A stretch of 64,000 nt of DNA from Avimicrobium caecorum (GCA_904394705.1 CAJFNJ010000035.1:1-64000), one strand, 5' to 3'. Counted from the stretch's first letter, positions 34,741 through 43,598 are shown. The notes: generated by a model not told the origin, from the letters alone. Numbers and translations: made by a program.

Positions 34741-35973
34741 TTGAATCCCGAAGTTCTCTCACTCATCAAGCTGGCAGCAGTCTTTGCCATCATCATCGGC
34801 CTTCTGTCCATGAAGAAGCCGCTGAACCTGGTTATGTCCATCGCCAGCGTCGTGGTTGTAGTGCTCTACGCCATGCCTTCCGATCTGGTTCTGCCGGCTC
34901 TGAAGTCCGGTCTGATCGGTTCCAACACCATCAACGCTCTGCTGGTGCTGTACTGCATCACCTATCTGCAGCGTATGATGGAGTCCCGCAAGCAGCTGGC
35001 CGGCTGTGAAGAGGCTATGAATGGTCTGTTCAATAACCGCCGCATCAATGCTTCGGTTGTACCCTTCATGCTGGGCTGTCTGCCTGCTGCAAGTACCGTA
35101 CTGATCTGCGGTCCTATCGTGCGCAGCGCCGTAGGCGACTCCCTGACCACCCCTGAAACTGCTGCGGCTACCAGCTACTTCCGTCACATTTCGGAAGCCT
35201 TCATGCCCACCTACAACACCATTCTCATCGCGATTACCCTGACCAACGGCCTGGTAACTCCTTCGAGCTTTGTACTGGGTATGCTGCCGGTTGTTGTGTG
35301 CCTGTTCATTTCGGGTTATGTCATCTACCTGCGCCGGATCCCCAAGGAGACCGGTCTGGTATACGATGAGCCCAAGAGCGTTTACTGGAAGCTGCTGGTC
35401 AAGAGCATCTGGCCCATCTTCCTGTCCATCGCCATGGTTCTGACCCTCAATACTCCTGTATGGGGTGCTGTTCTGGTGTGCATCGTACTGGAATTCTTCG
35501 TACAGAAGTTCTCTGTTTCGGAAGTTGTTCCCTTCTTCCGCACAGCCTTTGAATCCAAGCTCATGCTGAACACCCTGGCTGTCATGGTATTCGGTAACCT
35601 GCTGCGCTCCACCGGCGTTGTAGACCTGCTGCCTGTATACCTGTCCAAGCTGCCCATCCCCAACTTCCTGGTCTGGTCTCTGATCTTCGCCATCGGTACT
35701 CTGGTTGGCGGAAGCCTTACCATCTTCGTACTGGCTATCCCCATGCTGATGACTGTCTTCCCTGGCCCCGAGTTCTATCCCATGTTCCTGCTGGTAATGA
35801 GCGTCAGCTACATCGTAATGCAGATCAACCCCACCCACATCTGCCTGACCCTCTGCGCCGAGGACTTCAAGATCCCGCTGGGCTCTCTGATCGTCAAGGC
35901 TGTTCCGCTGGTTATTGTGGCCACAGCGCTCTGCTTCGGCTACTACTTCATTCTCACCGCATTCGTATTCTAA
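34741..35973 (+). CDS. DUF401 family permease
   Basis: A 410-residue membrane protein with about ten helices, matching the DUF401 pattern (ITYLQRMMESRKQL, FMLGCLPAASTVLICGPIVRS, MQINPTHICLTLCAEDF). These proteins resemble anion or dicarboxylate transporters of the IT superfamily, but the substrate is not known. The start is TTG at 34741, chosen because AAGGAGGAAG precedes it at good spacing and the helices begin soon after. It stands alone between terminators. Confidence 0.85.
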   Translation: MNPEVLSLIKLAAVFAIIIGLLSMKKPLNLVMSIASVVVVVLYAMPSDLVLPALKSGLIGSNTINALLVLYCITYLQRMMESRKQLAGCEEAMNGLFNNRRINASVVPFMLGCLPAASTVLICGPIVRSAVGDSLTTPETAAATSYFRHISEAFMPTYNTILIAITLTNGLVTPSSFVLGMLPVVVCLFISGYVIYLRRIPKETGLVYDEPKSVYWKLLVKSIWPIFLSIAMVLTLNTPVWGAVLVCIVLEFFVQKFSVSEVVPFFRTAFESKLMLNTLAVMVFGNLLRSTGVVDLLPVYLSKLPIPNFLVWSLIFAIGTLVGGSLTIFVLAIPMLMTVFPGPEFYPMFLLVMSVSYIVMQINPTHICLTLCAEDFKIPLGSLIVKAVPLVIVATALCFGYYFILTAFVF

Positions 35974-36000
35974 CGCCTGCGTGCTGAACCGGAATGTATA

Positions 36001-36043
36001 AAAATCCCCCGCCTGTCCCGATGGGACAGGCGGGGGATTTTTT
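36001..36043. terminator. Bidirectional terminator
   Basis: A 19-bp perfect stem, starting AAAATCCCCCGCC and ending in T-rich sequence, between the convergent DUF401 and glycerate kinase genes. Confidence 0.93.
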
Positions 36044-36059
36044 ATGCGGAAAAAGAGGG

Positions 36060-37187
36060 TTACTGCCGGGCCCGGAGCCACAGCCGCAGGATCTGTTCGG
36101 CGGCGGCAGCGATGTTCTGCCGGGCAGTTTCCGGGTCCATGGCATCGGCAAGGCTCATGGGAGCACGCAGCACCGGAAAGACGGCGTCAATCTCCCCCAG
36201 GGGCGCGTCGGGCTGGACACTGCCTGCCAGGGCAATGACCGGGATCCCCTGTTCCCGGGCGAGCCGGGCCACCGCGGCGGGCGCCTTGCCCATGGAGGTC
36301 TGGAAGTCAAACCGGCCCTCGCCGGTGAAGCAGAGGTCGCTGCCCGGGAGCAGTCCGGTCAGTCCGGTCTCCTCCAGGACGATGGCAGCGCCGGGACGCA
36401 GCTGGGCCCCCAGGAAGGCGGCAAAGCCGAAGCCCAGTCCGCCGGCGGCACCGGAGCCGGGGACATCGGGGTCACAGCCGGGAAAGACCCGGGCAGCCGT
36501 ATCAGCGAACCGCCGGAGAGCGGCGTCCAGCCGGGGGATCATCTCCGGGGAGGCGCCCTTCTGAGGGCCGTAGACCGCACTGGCGCCGGTGGGGCCGCAG
36601 AGGGGGTTCTCCACATCACAGGCGATGCGGAAACGGCAGTCCCGCAGTTCCGGACGGGCGGCAGAGGCATCGATGGAGCAGAGCTGTTCCAGCCCGGCAG
36701 CGCCGTCGGGAATGGGTGAGCCTGCGGCATCCAGCAGCCGGAAGCCCAGGGCGGTGAGCATGCCGGCGCCGCCGTCGTTGGTGGCAGAGCCGCCGATGCC
36801 GATGAGGAAGTTCCGGCAGCCCCGGTCCAGGGCGTCACAGAGGAGTTCTCCCACGCCCCGGGTGGTGGTGTACAGGGGGTTGCGGCGGTCAGGAGGCACC
36901 AGGGGCAGTCCTGCCGCCGAGGCCATCTCCAGCACAGCGGTGCCGGTGGCACGGCGGATGCCGTATTCAGCCCGGACCGGTTCGCCCAGCGGCCCGGTGA
37001 CCGTACAGGGAATGCGTTCCTCGGGGGTGCAGAGGGCACAGGTGGTGCCTTCCCCGCCGTCCGCCAGCGGGGAGAGCCTTGCCTCCAGGTCCGGGCAGAC
37101 CCGGCGCAGGCCGGTTTCGATGGCACGGGCGGCGTCCAGCGAGTCCAGACACCCCTTCCAGGAGTCGATGGCAATGGTGACGATCAT
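36060..37187 (-). CDS. glxK: Glycerate kinase (GarK/GlxK type)
   Basis: A 375-residue cytosolic enzyme phosphorylating glycerate, in this family to 2-phosphoglycerate or 3-phosphoglycerate. Family motifs are present: IDSWKGCLDS at the start, SPLADGGEGT, the glycine-rich FLIGIGGSATNDGGAGML, VYGPQKGA, and LCFTGEGRFD..TSMGKAP near the C-terminus. AAAGGGG precedes the ATG. It is divergent from an XRE regulator, with a shared symmetric promoter region. The gene symbol is by family only. Confidence 0.92.
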   Translation of the reverse strand: MIVTIAIDSWKGCLDSLDAARAIETGLRRVCPDLEARLSPLADGGEGTTCALCTPEERIPCTVTGPLGEPVRAEYGIRRATGTAVLEMASAAGLPLVPPDRRNPLYTTTRGVGELLCDALDRGCRNFLIGIGGSATNDGGAGMLTALGFRLLDAAGSPIPDGAAGLEQLCSIDASAARPELRDCRFRIACDVENPLCGPTGASAVYGPQKGASPEMIPRLDAALRRFADTAARVFPGCDPDVPGSGAAGGLGFGFAAFLGAQLRPGAAIVLEETGLTGLLPGSDLCFTGEGRFDFQTSMGKAPAAVARLAREQGIPVIALAGSVQPDAPLGEIDAVFPVLRAPMSLADAMDPETARQNIAAAAEQILRLWLRARQ

Positions 37188-37224
37188 GGGTAAAAACCCC
37201 TTTCGGCAGTGGATTTTTTGCGGA

Positions 37225-37276
37225 TTGCGCCGGATGCGGCGGCTGTGCTACAATAGGAGCTGATCTTATTGTAGCA
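37225..37276. promoter_or_regulatory. Symmetric divergent promoter region with dyad operator
   Basis: TGCTACAATA (37246-37255) and TATTGTAGCA (37267-37276) form a perfect 10-bp inverted repeat with an 11-base spacer. Each arm is an extended -10 box (TGCTACAAT) pointing outward, one for the XRE gene and one for glycerate kinase. The plus promoter has TTGCGC 18 bases upstream. Confidence 0.7.
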
Positions 37277-37325
37277 TACCGGCGGGGACAGGAAAAGCCG
37301 CCGGTGAAAAAAGGAGGAACAGGCA

Positions 37326-37637
37326 ATGGACGGACTGAAGGAGCGTCTGCGGGCTCTGCGGGAGAGCCGGGGCTATTCCCAGAAGGGGCTGGCAAAGCGG
37401 CTGGGGTGTTCGCCGTCGCTGATCTCGTCCTACGAAACCGGGGAGCGCAGTCCCAGCCTGCAGAATCTGGGAGAGCTGGCGGACTGCTTCGGAGTGACTG
37501 CCGACTATCTGCTGGGGCGCACTCCGCCGGAACCGGGACTGGATCTCACCGGGCTCACAGAGGAGCAGCGGGCGGCGGTGGAGGTGATTGTACAGGGCAT
37601 GCGCCGGCAGAACGATGCGGATTTCCCGGGGAAATAA
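37326..37637 (+). CDS. XRE-family HTH regulator
   Basis: A 103-residue DNA-binding protein. Residues 5-62 form the Cro/CI-type HTH (YSQKGLAKRLGCSPSLISSYETG), with the usual ADYLLGR ending. A short C-terminal helix follows. The dyad in the divergent promoter region is a likely binding site. It may control itself and the glycerate kinase gene. Confidence 0.88.
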   Translation: MDGLKERLRALRESRGYSQKGLAKRLGCSPSLISSYETGERSPSLQNLGELADCFGVTADYLLGRTPPEPGLDLTGLTEEQRAAVEVIVQGMRRQNDADFPGK

Positions 37638-37680
37638 AAAATCCCTCCCTGTCCCGGGCGGACAGAGAGGGAGAAAAAAC
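37636..37680 (-). terminator. Terminator between XRE and the small membrane protein
   Basis: TCCCTCCCTGTCC/GGACAGAGAGGGA with T6 on the minus side and A6 on the other, so it may act in both directions. Confidence 0.8.
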
Positions 37681-37693
37681 TGCGGAGCCGGAG

Positions 37694-38023
37694 TCAGCGC
37701 ATATTGGGCAGATCCTTGCGCAGGAACAGCCAGGTGATGCCGGGGATCAGTACCGAGCCGATTGCCGAAGCACCCACCGAGAGCAGGATGCCGGTGCCGC
37801 CGGTGATGCCGCCGATGACGCCGGTGAGGAAGGACAGCAGGTAGCAGCCGCACAGCAGCCAGAAGCCGGCTTTCTTCTCCTTGACGAGCAGGACAACGAG
37901 GGCAGCGATCTCCACCAGGGCGAGGATCACCGAGGGGATGCGTCCCTCAGTGAAGTTGAGGACGGTAACACAGGCACAGAGCAGGATGGCGATAACGAGC
38001 CAGATCTTAGCGGACTTTCTCAT
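37694..38023 (-). CDS. Small membrane protein of unknown function
   Basis: A 109-residue protein with three or four helices (about 5-22, 26-42, 48-70, 74-98) and a basic C-terminal tail (FLRKDLPNMR). AAAGGAG precedes the ATG at 38023. It starts 74 bases after the MarR stop on the same strand and is probably co-transcribed. I recognise no family. Confidence 0.7.
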   Translation of the reverse strand: MRKSAKIWLVIAILLCACVTVLNFTEGRIPSVILALVEIAALVVLLVKEKKAGFWLLCGCYLLSFLTGVIGGITGGTGILLSVGASAIGSVLIPGITWLFLRKDLPNMR

Positions 38024-38097
38024 GGTAAAAGGACTCCTTTCAGGAAACAACAAAAAACGGGACATACTGCCGCATCATCAGAGCGATGCGGGTTTGA

Positions 38098-38586
38098 TCA
38101 TTCGGGCATCCGGCCCCGGAGGGCAGGAGGGCCATCGGGACGGTCCGGGATAGCCGGACTGTACCGGAGGTGGGGCAGCAGGGTCTGGAGCAGTTCCCGG
38201 AGCTGACGGCACTGGTCTTCGGGGATCTGTTCCAGCAGATAGGTGTCCCATTCGGCAAACATACCCCGGCTGGCTTCCATGGTCTGACGGCCCTTGTCGG
38301 TGAGTTCCAGTACACTGGCCCGCCGGTCGGTGGGATGGGCCTTGCGGATCACGAACCCGGTTTCTTCCAGCTTGTGGATGCTGCGGGTGGTGTGACCGCT
38401 GTCGGCATGGAGCGCCGCCGAAAGATCGGAGGGGGTACACCCCGGATGACGCCCGATATAGAGAACAAAGTAGAGAAGTCCCTGGGTGATGCCCAGTGCC
38501 TCCAGCTTGCGGGACGAGAATGCCACAAAGTCGGCTCTCAGCTGGCTGACGGCATAGGCCAGGGTTTGGCTAAGCGGTGTTTGCAT
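38098..38586 (-). CDS. MarR-family transcription regulator
   Basis: A 162-residue winged-helix dimer. PSDLSAALHADSGHTTRSIHKLEETGFV is the HTH core (longest exact piece given here in two parts: PSDLSAALHADSGH, TTRSIHKLEE), and the wing is HPTDRRASVLELTDKG. It is divergent from a MATE efflux pump, the classic arrangement for drug-responsive control. A perfect palindrome TGACTTAGTCA overlaps its own -35 box. Confidence 0.9.
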   Translation of the reverse strand: MQTPLSQTLAYAVSQLRADFVAFSSRKLEALGITQGLLYFVLYIGRHPGCTPSDLSAALHADSGHTTRSIHKLEETGFVIRKAHPTDRRASVLELTDKGRQTMEASRGMFAEWDTYLLEQIPEDQCRQLRELLQTLLPHLRYSPAIPDRPDGPPALRGRMPE

Positions 38587-38646
38587 GGATAACGAACCTC
38601 CCTGTCTTTGGAAATCTCAGCAGTCTGTCTGCTGTCTACAAGAGTT

Positions 38647-38674
38647 AGTATACTCATTTACCTGACTAAGTCAA
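38647..38674 (-). promoter_or_regulatory. MarR promoter with palindromic operator
   Basis: On minus, TTGACT (38674-38669) and TATACT (38652-38647), spacer 16. The palindrome TGACT-T-AGTCA (38663-38673) overlaps the -35 box. Confidence 0.65.
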
Positions 38675-38757
38675 GTATTTTTCCGGGAGTTTACATCCTG
38701 TTCACAATATTGGGAAAAATCCCCCGGAGATATTCACATTCTGTTCATTCCTCCAGC

Positions 38758-38786
38758 TTAACAGACTGTCCGGAATATGGTAAAAT
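38758..38786 (+). promoter_or_regulatory. Promoter of the MATE gene
   Basis: TTAACA (38758-38763) and TAAAAT (38781-38786) with a 17-base spacer. Confidence 0.6.
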
Positions 38787-38870
38787 AATAATAGCGAGCG
38801 CGCATCGGTTTTCCCGGGAGAGGGCCCGGAAAACTGGTGCGCGAAATGATTTTTCTGGAGATGATATTCC

Positions 38871-40262
38871 TTGCAGCAAGACAGAACCCTGCTCTTTGAA
38901 GAGACCCCGATTCCCAAAGCAGTCGCCACACTGGCGGTTCCCACCATTCTCAGCTCGCTGGTCATGGTGCTCTACAACCTGGCGGATACCTACTTTGTAG
39001 GTATGCTGAATGACCCCGTCCAGAATGCCGCCGTTACCCTGGCGGCACCGGTGATGCTGGCCTTCAATGCCGTCAATAACCTGTTCGGCGTGGGCAGTTC
39101 CAGTATGATGAGCCGTGCCCTGGGCCGCCGTGACTATGATACCGTGGCGAAAAGCTCCACCTTCGGCTTCTGGTGCGCCATCCTCAGCGGACTGGCCTTC
39201 TCCCTGCTCTGCATCCTGTTCAAAAGCCCCCTGCTGAGCCTGCTGGGCGCGGATGCCACTACCCGGGCCGCCACCGAGGCCTATATGTTCTGGACCGTCA
39301 TCTGCGGCGCTGCCCCGGCGATCCTCAATGTCGTCATGGCCTATATGGTGCGTTCCGAGGGCGCTGCCATGCACGCCAGCATCGGCACCATGAGCGGCTG
39401 TTTCCTCAATATTATCCTGGACCCCATCTTCATCATGCCCTGGGGTCTCAATATGGGCGCTGCGGGCGCTGGTCTGGCTACCTTCCTGTCCAACTGCTTC
39501 GCCTGCCTTTACTTCATGGTGCTGATCTTTGTAAAGCGCGGACGCACCTATGTCTGCATCGATCCCCGCAAGCTCAGCTTTGACAGCACCATTGTGGGCG
39601 GTGTCTGCATGGTGGGCATTCCTGCCGCCATCCAGAACCTGCTCAATGTCACCGGCATGACCATCCTCAACAACTTCACCTCGTCCTATGGCGCCAATGC
39701 CGTAGCTGCCATGGGTATTGCCCAGAAGATCAACCAGGTGCCCTTCTATATCGCGAATGGTCTTTCCCAGGGCATCATGCCGCTGATCAGCTACAACTAC
39801 GCCAGCGACAATATCAAGCGCATGAAGCATACTCTCACCTTTGCGGCCAAGATCTCGGTCACCGGACTGGTGCTGGTATCCATTGCCTATTCCTTCTTTG
39901 CCGGCGACCTCATCACCATGTTCATGGACAACCCCGAGATCGTCGAGATGGGTTCCCGGTTCCTGCGCGGCTTCTGCCTGGGTCTGCCCTTCCTGTGCGT
40001 GGACTTCCTGGCAGTGGGTGTATTCCAGGCCTCCGGTCTGGGACGCAACGCCCTGGTCTTTGCCATCCTGCGTAAGATCGTCCTGGAGATCCCGGCTCTG
40101 TTTATCCTCAACCACTTCTTCCCGCTCTATGGTCTGGCCTATGCCCAGTTCACAGCCGAGCTGGTACTGTCCGTTGCGGCTGTGATCATTCTGGTGAAGC
40201 TGTTTGGCAAACTGGAGCTGGAAAAGGCTGACCGGGACGCCCAGAAGGCCCAGAAAGCATAA
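38871..40262 (+). CDS. MATE-family efflux transporter
   Basis: A 463-residue membrane antiporter with 12 helices, of the expected family length. The N-terminal TLAVPTILSSLVMVLYNLADTYF is written here as its key parts PTILSSLV and NLADTYFVG. VGSSSMMSRALGRRD and the second-half repeat VGIPAAIQNLLN with ISYNYAS also fit MATE (DinF/NorM-like). It exports drugs or other cationic compounds against Na+ or H+. The start is TTG with GGAGATGATA upstream. The divergent MarR regulator is the probable controller. Confidence 0.9.
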   Translation: MQQDRTLLFEETPIPKAVATLAVPTILSSLVMVLYNLADTYFVGMLNDPVQNAAVTLAAPVMLAFNAVNNLFGVGSSSMMSRALGRRDYDTVAKSSTFGFWCAILSGLAFSLLCILFKSPLLSLLGADATTRAATEAYMFWTVICGAAPAILNVVMAYMVRSEGAAMHASIGTMSGCFLNIILDPIFIMPWGLNMGAAGAGLATFLSNCFACLYFMVLIFVKRGRTYVCIDPRKLSFDSTIVGGVCMVGIPAAIQNLLNVTGMTILNNFTSSYGANAVAAMGIAQKINQVPFYIANGLSQGIMPLISYNYASDNIKRMKHTLTFAAKISVTGLVLVSIAYSFFAGDLITMFMDNPEIVEMGSRFLRGFCLGLPFLCVDFLAVGVFQASGLGRNALVFAILRKIVLEIPALFILNHFFPLYGLAYAQFTAELVLSVAAVIILVKLFGKLELEKADRDAQKAQKA

Positions 40263-40334
40263 ATCGGTATAAAACCTGTCCAAACCGGCAAAGAATCTCC
40301 TTGTGATATGGGAAAACTTTGTGGGAAAATCCTC

Positions 40335-40375
40335 TTGCGGTGAGGCTTTGGCTGTGGTATCCTATATCAGGATAC
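40335..40375 (+). promoter_or_regulatory. Flavoprotein promoter with palindrome
   Basis: TTGCGG (40335-40340) and TATCCT (40358-40363), spacer 17. The palindrome GTATCCT-N5-AGGATAC (40357-40375) covers the -10 box and start region, as expected for a repressor site. The gap after the MATE gene shows no clear terminator. Confidence 0.6.
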
Positions 40376-40442
40376 TAAATAGGTATAGTTTCATTCCGCA
40401 TCAAGCGGAAGCGATGATAAATTTATGGAAGGTGACGATAGA

Positions 40443-41648
40443 ATGCAGAATATCCGCAACATCACAGACAAGATCCTCTGGGTTGGCGCCAGTGACCGTC
40501 GGCTGCACCTGTTTGAGAATATGTTCCCCATTCCGGATGGCGTGGCTTACAATTCCTATGTGATCCTGGACGAGAAGACAGCGATCATGGACACTGCTGA
40601 TTCCTCGGTGACCCGGCAGTATCTGGAGAACCTGACTGCTGCTCTGGGCGGCCGTCAGCCTGACTATCTGGTAGTCAACCACATGGAGCCCGACCACTGC
40701 GCTGACATTGCGGAGCTGGCACGGCTCTATCCCTCGATGCAGATTGTGGGCAACCAGAAGACCTTCGGCCTGATGAACCAGTTCTACAACATGGATCTGG
40801 AAGGCCGTACCGTTGTGGTCAAGGAAGGCGATGTACTGGATCTGGGCGAGCACAAGCTCACCTTTGTCATGGCTCCCATGGTACACTGGCCCGAGGCTAT
40901 GATGACCTATGAGTCCACCCACAAGATCCTGTTCTCGGCAGATGCCTTCGGCAGCTTCGGAGCCCTGGACGGCGCTGTATTCAACGATGAGAATCTGGAC
41001 CCCCATGGCCTGCACAGCGAGCTGCGCCGCTATTACAGCAACATTGTGGGCAAGTATGGCATGCAGGTACAGGCAGTGCTGAAGAAGGCTGCCGGCCTGG
41101 AGATCTCGATGATCTGCCCGCTGCATGGTCCCATCTGGAGAGAGGATCTGGGCTGGCTGCTGGACAAGTACCAGAAGTGGAGCAGCTACACCCCTGAGGA
41201 GAACACCGTTGCCATCTTCTATGGTTCCATGTACGGCAATACTGCCGAGGCTGCGGACCTGCTGGCAGGCAAGCTGACTGCTGCCGGTGTGAAGGGCGTG
41301 ACCGTCCGTGATGTATCCAAGACCGATGTATCCTATCTGATCTCGGATGTATTCCGTGCCAGCCATCTGGTGCTGGCAGCACCCACCTACAACAATGGCC
41401 TCTATCCCAAGATGGCAAACTTCATCGAGGATATGAAGGCACTGAATGTACAGAACCGCGCTGTATCCATCATTGAGAACGGTTCCTGGGCACCGCAGTC
41501 GGGCAAGATCATGCGGGCGATGCTGGGCGAAATGAAGGATATGACCGTCCTGGAGAAGAGCCTGACTGTGCGTTCTGCACTGAAGGAAGACCAGCTTGCA
41601 GTCCTGGATGAGATGACCGCAGAAATTCTGGCGTCTTTGAACAAGTAA
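40443..41648 (+). CDS. A-type flavoprotein (FprA-like O2/NO reductase)
   Basis: A 401-residue cytosolic diiron flavoprotein that reduces O2 to water or NO to N2O in anaerobes. The metallo-beta-lactamase-like domain keeps the diiron ligands His80, Glu82, Asp84, His85, His148, Asp167 and a His in CPLHG near 228. The flavodoxin domain starts near 255 (FYGSMYGNTAEAA) and binds FMN. No rubredoxin domain is fused, so a separate rubredoxin should donate electrons. GGAAGGTGA lies before the ATG at 40443; an ATG six codons earlier lacks such a site. Confidence 0.92.
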   Translation: MQNIRNITDKILWVGASDRRLHLFENMFPIPDGVAYNSYVILDEKTAIMDTADSSVTRQYLENLTAALGGRQPDYLVVNHMEPDHCADIAELARLYPSMQIVGNQKTFGLMNQFYNMDLEGRTVVVKEGDVLDLGEHKLTFVMAPMVHWPEAMMTYESTHKILFSADAFGSFGALDGAVFNDENLDPHGLHSELRRYYSNIVGKYGMQVQAVLKKAAGLEISMICPLHGPIWREDLGWLLDKYQKWSSYTPEENTVAIFYGSMYGNTAEAADLLAGKLTAAGVKGVTVRDVSKTDVSYLISDVFRASHLVLAAPTYNNGLYPKMANFIEDMKALNVQNRAVSIIENGSWAPQSGKIMRAMLGEMKDMTVLEKSLTVRSALKEDQLAVLDEMTAEILASLNK

Positions 41649-41675
41649 ACCGCTGTATTTTTATACAGGATTTCC

Positions 41676-41710
41676 AGCCGCTTTTTCCAAATCGGAAAAA
41701 GCGGCTTTTC
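41676..41710 (+). terminator. Terminator of the flavoprotein gene
   Basis: AGCCGCTTTTTCC pairs perfectly with GGAAAAAGCGGCT across a short loop and ends in TTTT. Confidence 0.85.
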
Positions 41711-41803
41711 ATATACAAAAAATTGTTTTGCATACAAACAATGTTTAGTTAATATGATATAAAAATTCGATTAAAGATTGGCGTCACTATCCCGGAATAT
41801 CTA

Positions 41804-41851
41804 TTGACAAAGGAAACACAGGAGCGTTATATTAGTATTGCACAGACTAAT
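41804..41851 (+). promoter_or_regulatory. Promoter and dyad before the first APC permease
   Basis: TTGACA (41804-41809) and TATATT (41828-41833), spacer 18. The inverted repeat ATTAGT-N9-ACTAAT overlaps the end of the -10 box (41831-41851). The rest of the gap is AT-rich leader without recognisable elements. Confidence 0.6.
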
Positions 41852-41949
41852 TGCAGATGTTAAAATGATTCTGTTCATTCTGTATATTAGGCCGAAAGGG
41901 ACGGCAAGAAGGGGCCGGTTGTGCGAGGAAAAGAAAGGGTGATTGTTCT

Positions 41950-43284
41950 ATGCAAAATTCCTCCGGAAAAAAACTGATGAACCTGTTTGACCTGACCTTC
42001 ATGGCCATGGGCGGTATCATCGGTGCGGGAATCTTCTCATCTGTCGGTGAAGGTATCGGCGTAACCGGTCGAAGCATCACACTGGCGCTGATCGTCGGCA
42101 TGGTGTTCCAGATGTCCCAGCAGGTCCGTTATGTATTTACCTCCTCGATGTTCAAGGTATCGGGCGGTATGTACTCACAGGATGCGCTGGTCCTGACCCC
42201 CTATCTCACCGGCGTTGCAGGTCTGATGCTCTTCATCAACGCTCTGAACTGGGCGGTATACGGCATCTCCATCGCCAGCTACATAGGTGACCTGTTCCCT
42301 GTTCTGAAGAACTTCCCGGAACTGACTGCTGCCGTTGCGCTTGCTGTCTTCTTCGTCATCGGCTACATTGGCGTTTCCGCCTTCACCAAGGTTCTGAACG
42401 CCTTCGGTATTCTCAAGTTCGTGGCACTGGGCCTGTTCATCTTCTATGGTATTACCAAGGTTCAGGCCGGCGGCTTTGAGGGCGAGCCCTACTTCTACGG
42501 CGGTACTGCCGACTTCTTCACCGCAATTGCCCTGATGAGCTTTGCCTGCGGCGGCGCCACCAAGATCATGAACGTACAGGCTCTCTGTGAGAACCCCAAG
42601 CGGGATATCCCCAAGGCCTGGCTGATCTCCCAGCTGGTAGTCGTAGTGATCTATGCCCTGCTCGGCTATGTAGCTTCCGGCGTTGCCCCCTATGATCAGG
42701 TTGCCAACCAGAACCTTGGCGCCATCGGCGGCATGTTCATGCCCATTGCTGTTACCGGTTTCTTCGTAGTCGGCGGCGCGCTGCTGTCCATCTCCACCTC
42801 GCTGCTCAGCTCGATTCCCGGTACTCCCCTCACCGTTATGGGTATGGCTGATGACGGCTGGCTGCCCAAGATCTTCAAGAATCGTCTGTTTGTCTTCATT
42901 CTTCTCTACATCATCAACCTGATTCCGATCTTCCTGGGCTTCTCGCTGAGTGAGCTGATCTCGATGCTGCTCGTTCCCACTATGATCATCACCGCGATCA
43001 AGAACTACCGTGGTATGAAGATGCCTGAGATGTATCCTGAAGAGTGGGCGAACTGCTCCATCAAGTGCTCGATTGGTCTGTTCAAGGCCCTGCTGGCAAT
43101 CTCTATCGTAACTTCTCTGATCACTTCCGCCTTCTCGCTGCGCAACCTGACCATGACCCAGGCTATCGGTACTGTTATCATGACCATCCTGGTATTCGTA
43201 TATCCCAAGATCCGTATGGGCAGCGGCAAGGTTAAGATCGTTTCCACTACCGATATGGATAAGGAAGAAGCTGCAGCTAAGTAA
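41950..43284 (+). CDS. APC-superfamily amino acid permease (paralogue 1)
   Basis: A 444-residue membrane transporter with 12 helices. Helix 1 carries GGIIGAGIFSSVGEGIG, helix 6 LMSFACGGATKIMNVQALCEN. It is closely related along its whole length to the next gene, with the same lengths and motifs, so the pair arose by duplication. AAAGGGTGA precedes the ATG. Each copy has its own promoter and terminator, which suggests different conditions or substrates. The peptidase T gene downstream points to amino-acid or peptide use. Confidence 0.9.
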   Translation: MQNSSGKKLMNLFDLTFMAMGGIIGAGIFSSVGEGIGVTGRSITLALIVGMVFQMSQQVRYVFTSSMFKVSGGMYSQDALVLTPYLTGVAGLMLFINALNWAVYGISIASYIGDLFPVLKNFPELTAAVALAVFFVIGYIGVSAFTKVLNAFGILKFVALGLFIFYGITKVQAGGFEGEPYFYGGTADFFTAIALMSFACGGATKIMNVQALCENPKRDIPKAWLISQLVVVVIYALLGYVASGVAPYDQVANQNLGAIGGMFMPIAVTGFFVVGGALLSISTSLLSSIPGTPLTVMGMADDGWLPKIFKNRLFVFILLYIINLIPIFLGFSLSELISMLLVPTMIITAIKNYRGMKMPEMYPEEWANCSIKCSIGLFKALLAISIVTSLITSAFSLRNLTMTQAIGTVIMTILVFVYPKIRMGSGKVKIVSTTDMDKEEAAAK

Positions 43285-43306
43285 TCCACTTGCGGAATTA
43301 TTAAAA

Positions 43307-43332
43307 AGAGCGTCTCAGGACGCTCTTTTTTC
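43307..43332 (+). terminator. Terminator of permease paralogue 1
   Basis: AGAGCGTC/GACGCTCT with T6. Confidence 0.9.
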
Positions 43333-43428
43333 TTTTGCGCAGATGTCCGGGAAGGCATGTTTTCTGTATTTCATAAAACGCCGGCACTCGGATGCTTTCA
43401 CTGCCAGCGCAAAACGCCGATCCCGCCG

Positions 43429-43467
43429 CTCCCGCTGCCCCCCTGCCGGGGGCAGCGGGATTTTTTT
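43429..43467 (+). terminator. Orphan strong terminator
   Basis: CCCGCTGCCCC/GGGGCAGCGGG with T7, about 100 bases after the permease terminator with no gene between. It may end a short RNA or act as a backup. 43333-43428 shows no open frame with a ribosome site. Confidence 0.75.
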
Positions 43468-43566
43468 GTATATCCCAGAAGAAATTTCGGCGTGATGTTA
43501 ATATTTTTGGGCAAAGTGCAATAAAATGCAATGAAAAGATTGGGCCATGCAAAAATCGCCATTTCG

Positions 43567-43598
43567 TTGACAAAGTGGGGGGGTATAATTGCTATATT
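43567..43598 (+). promoter_or_regulatory. Promoter of permease paralogue 2 with a G7 run in the spacer
   Basis: TTGACA (43567-43572) is followed by a run of seven G (43577-43583), TATAAT (43584-43589, spacer only 11) and the extended -10 TGCTATATT (43590-43598, spacer 20). Neither spacing is ideal. Confidence 0.5.

Noticed and set aside
41850..41949. Riboswitch in the leader of APC permease 1
   Set aside because: Only short imperfect hairpins are seen and no known conserved block.
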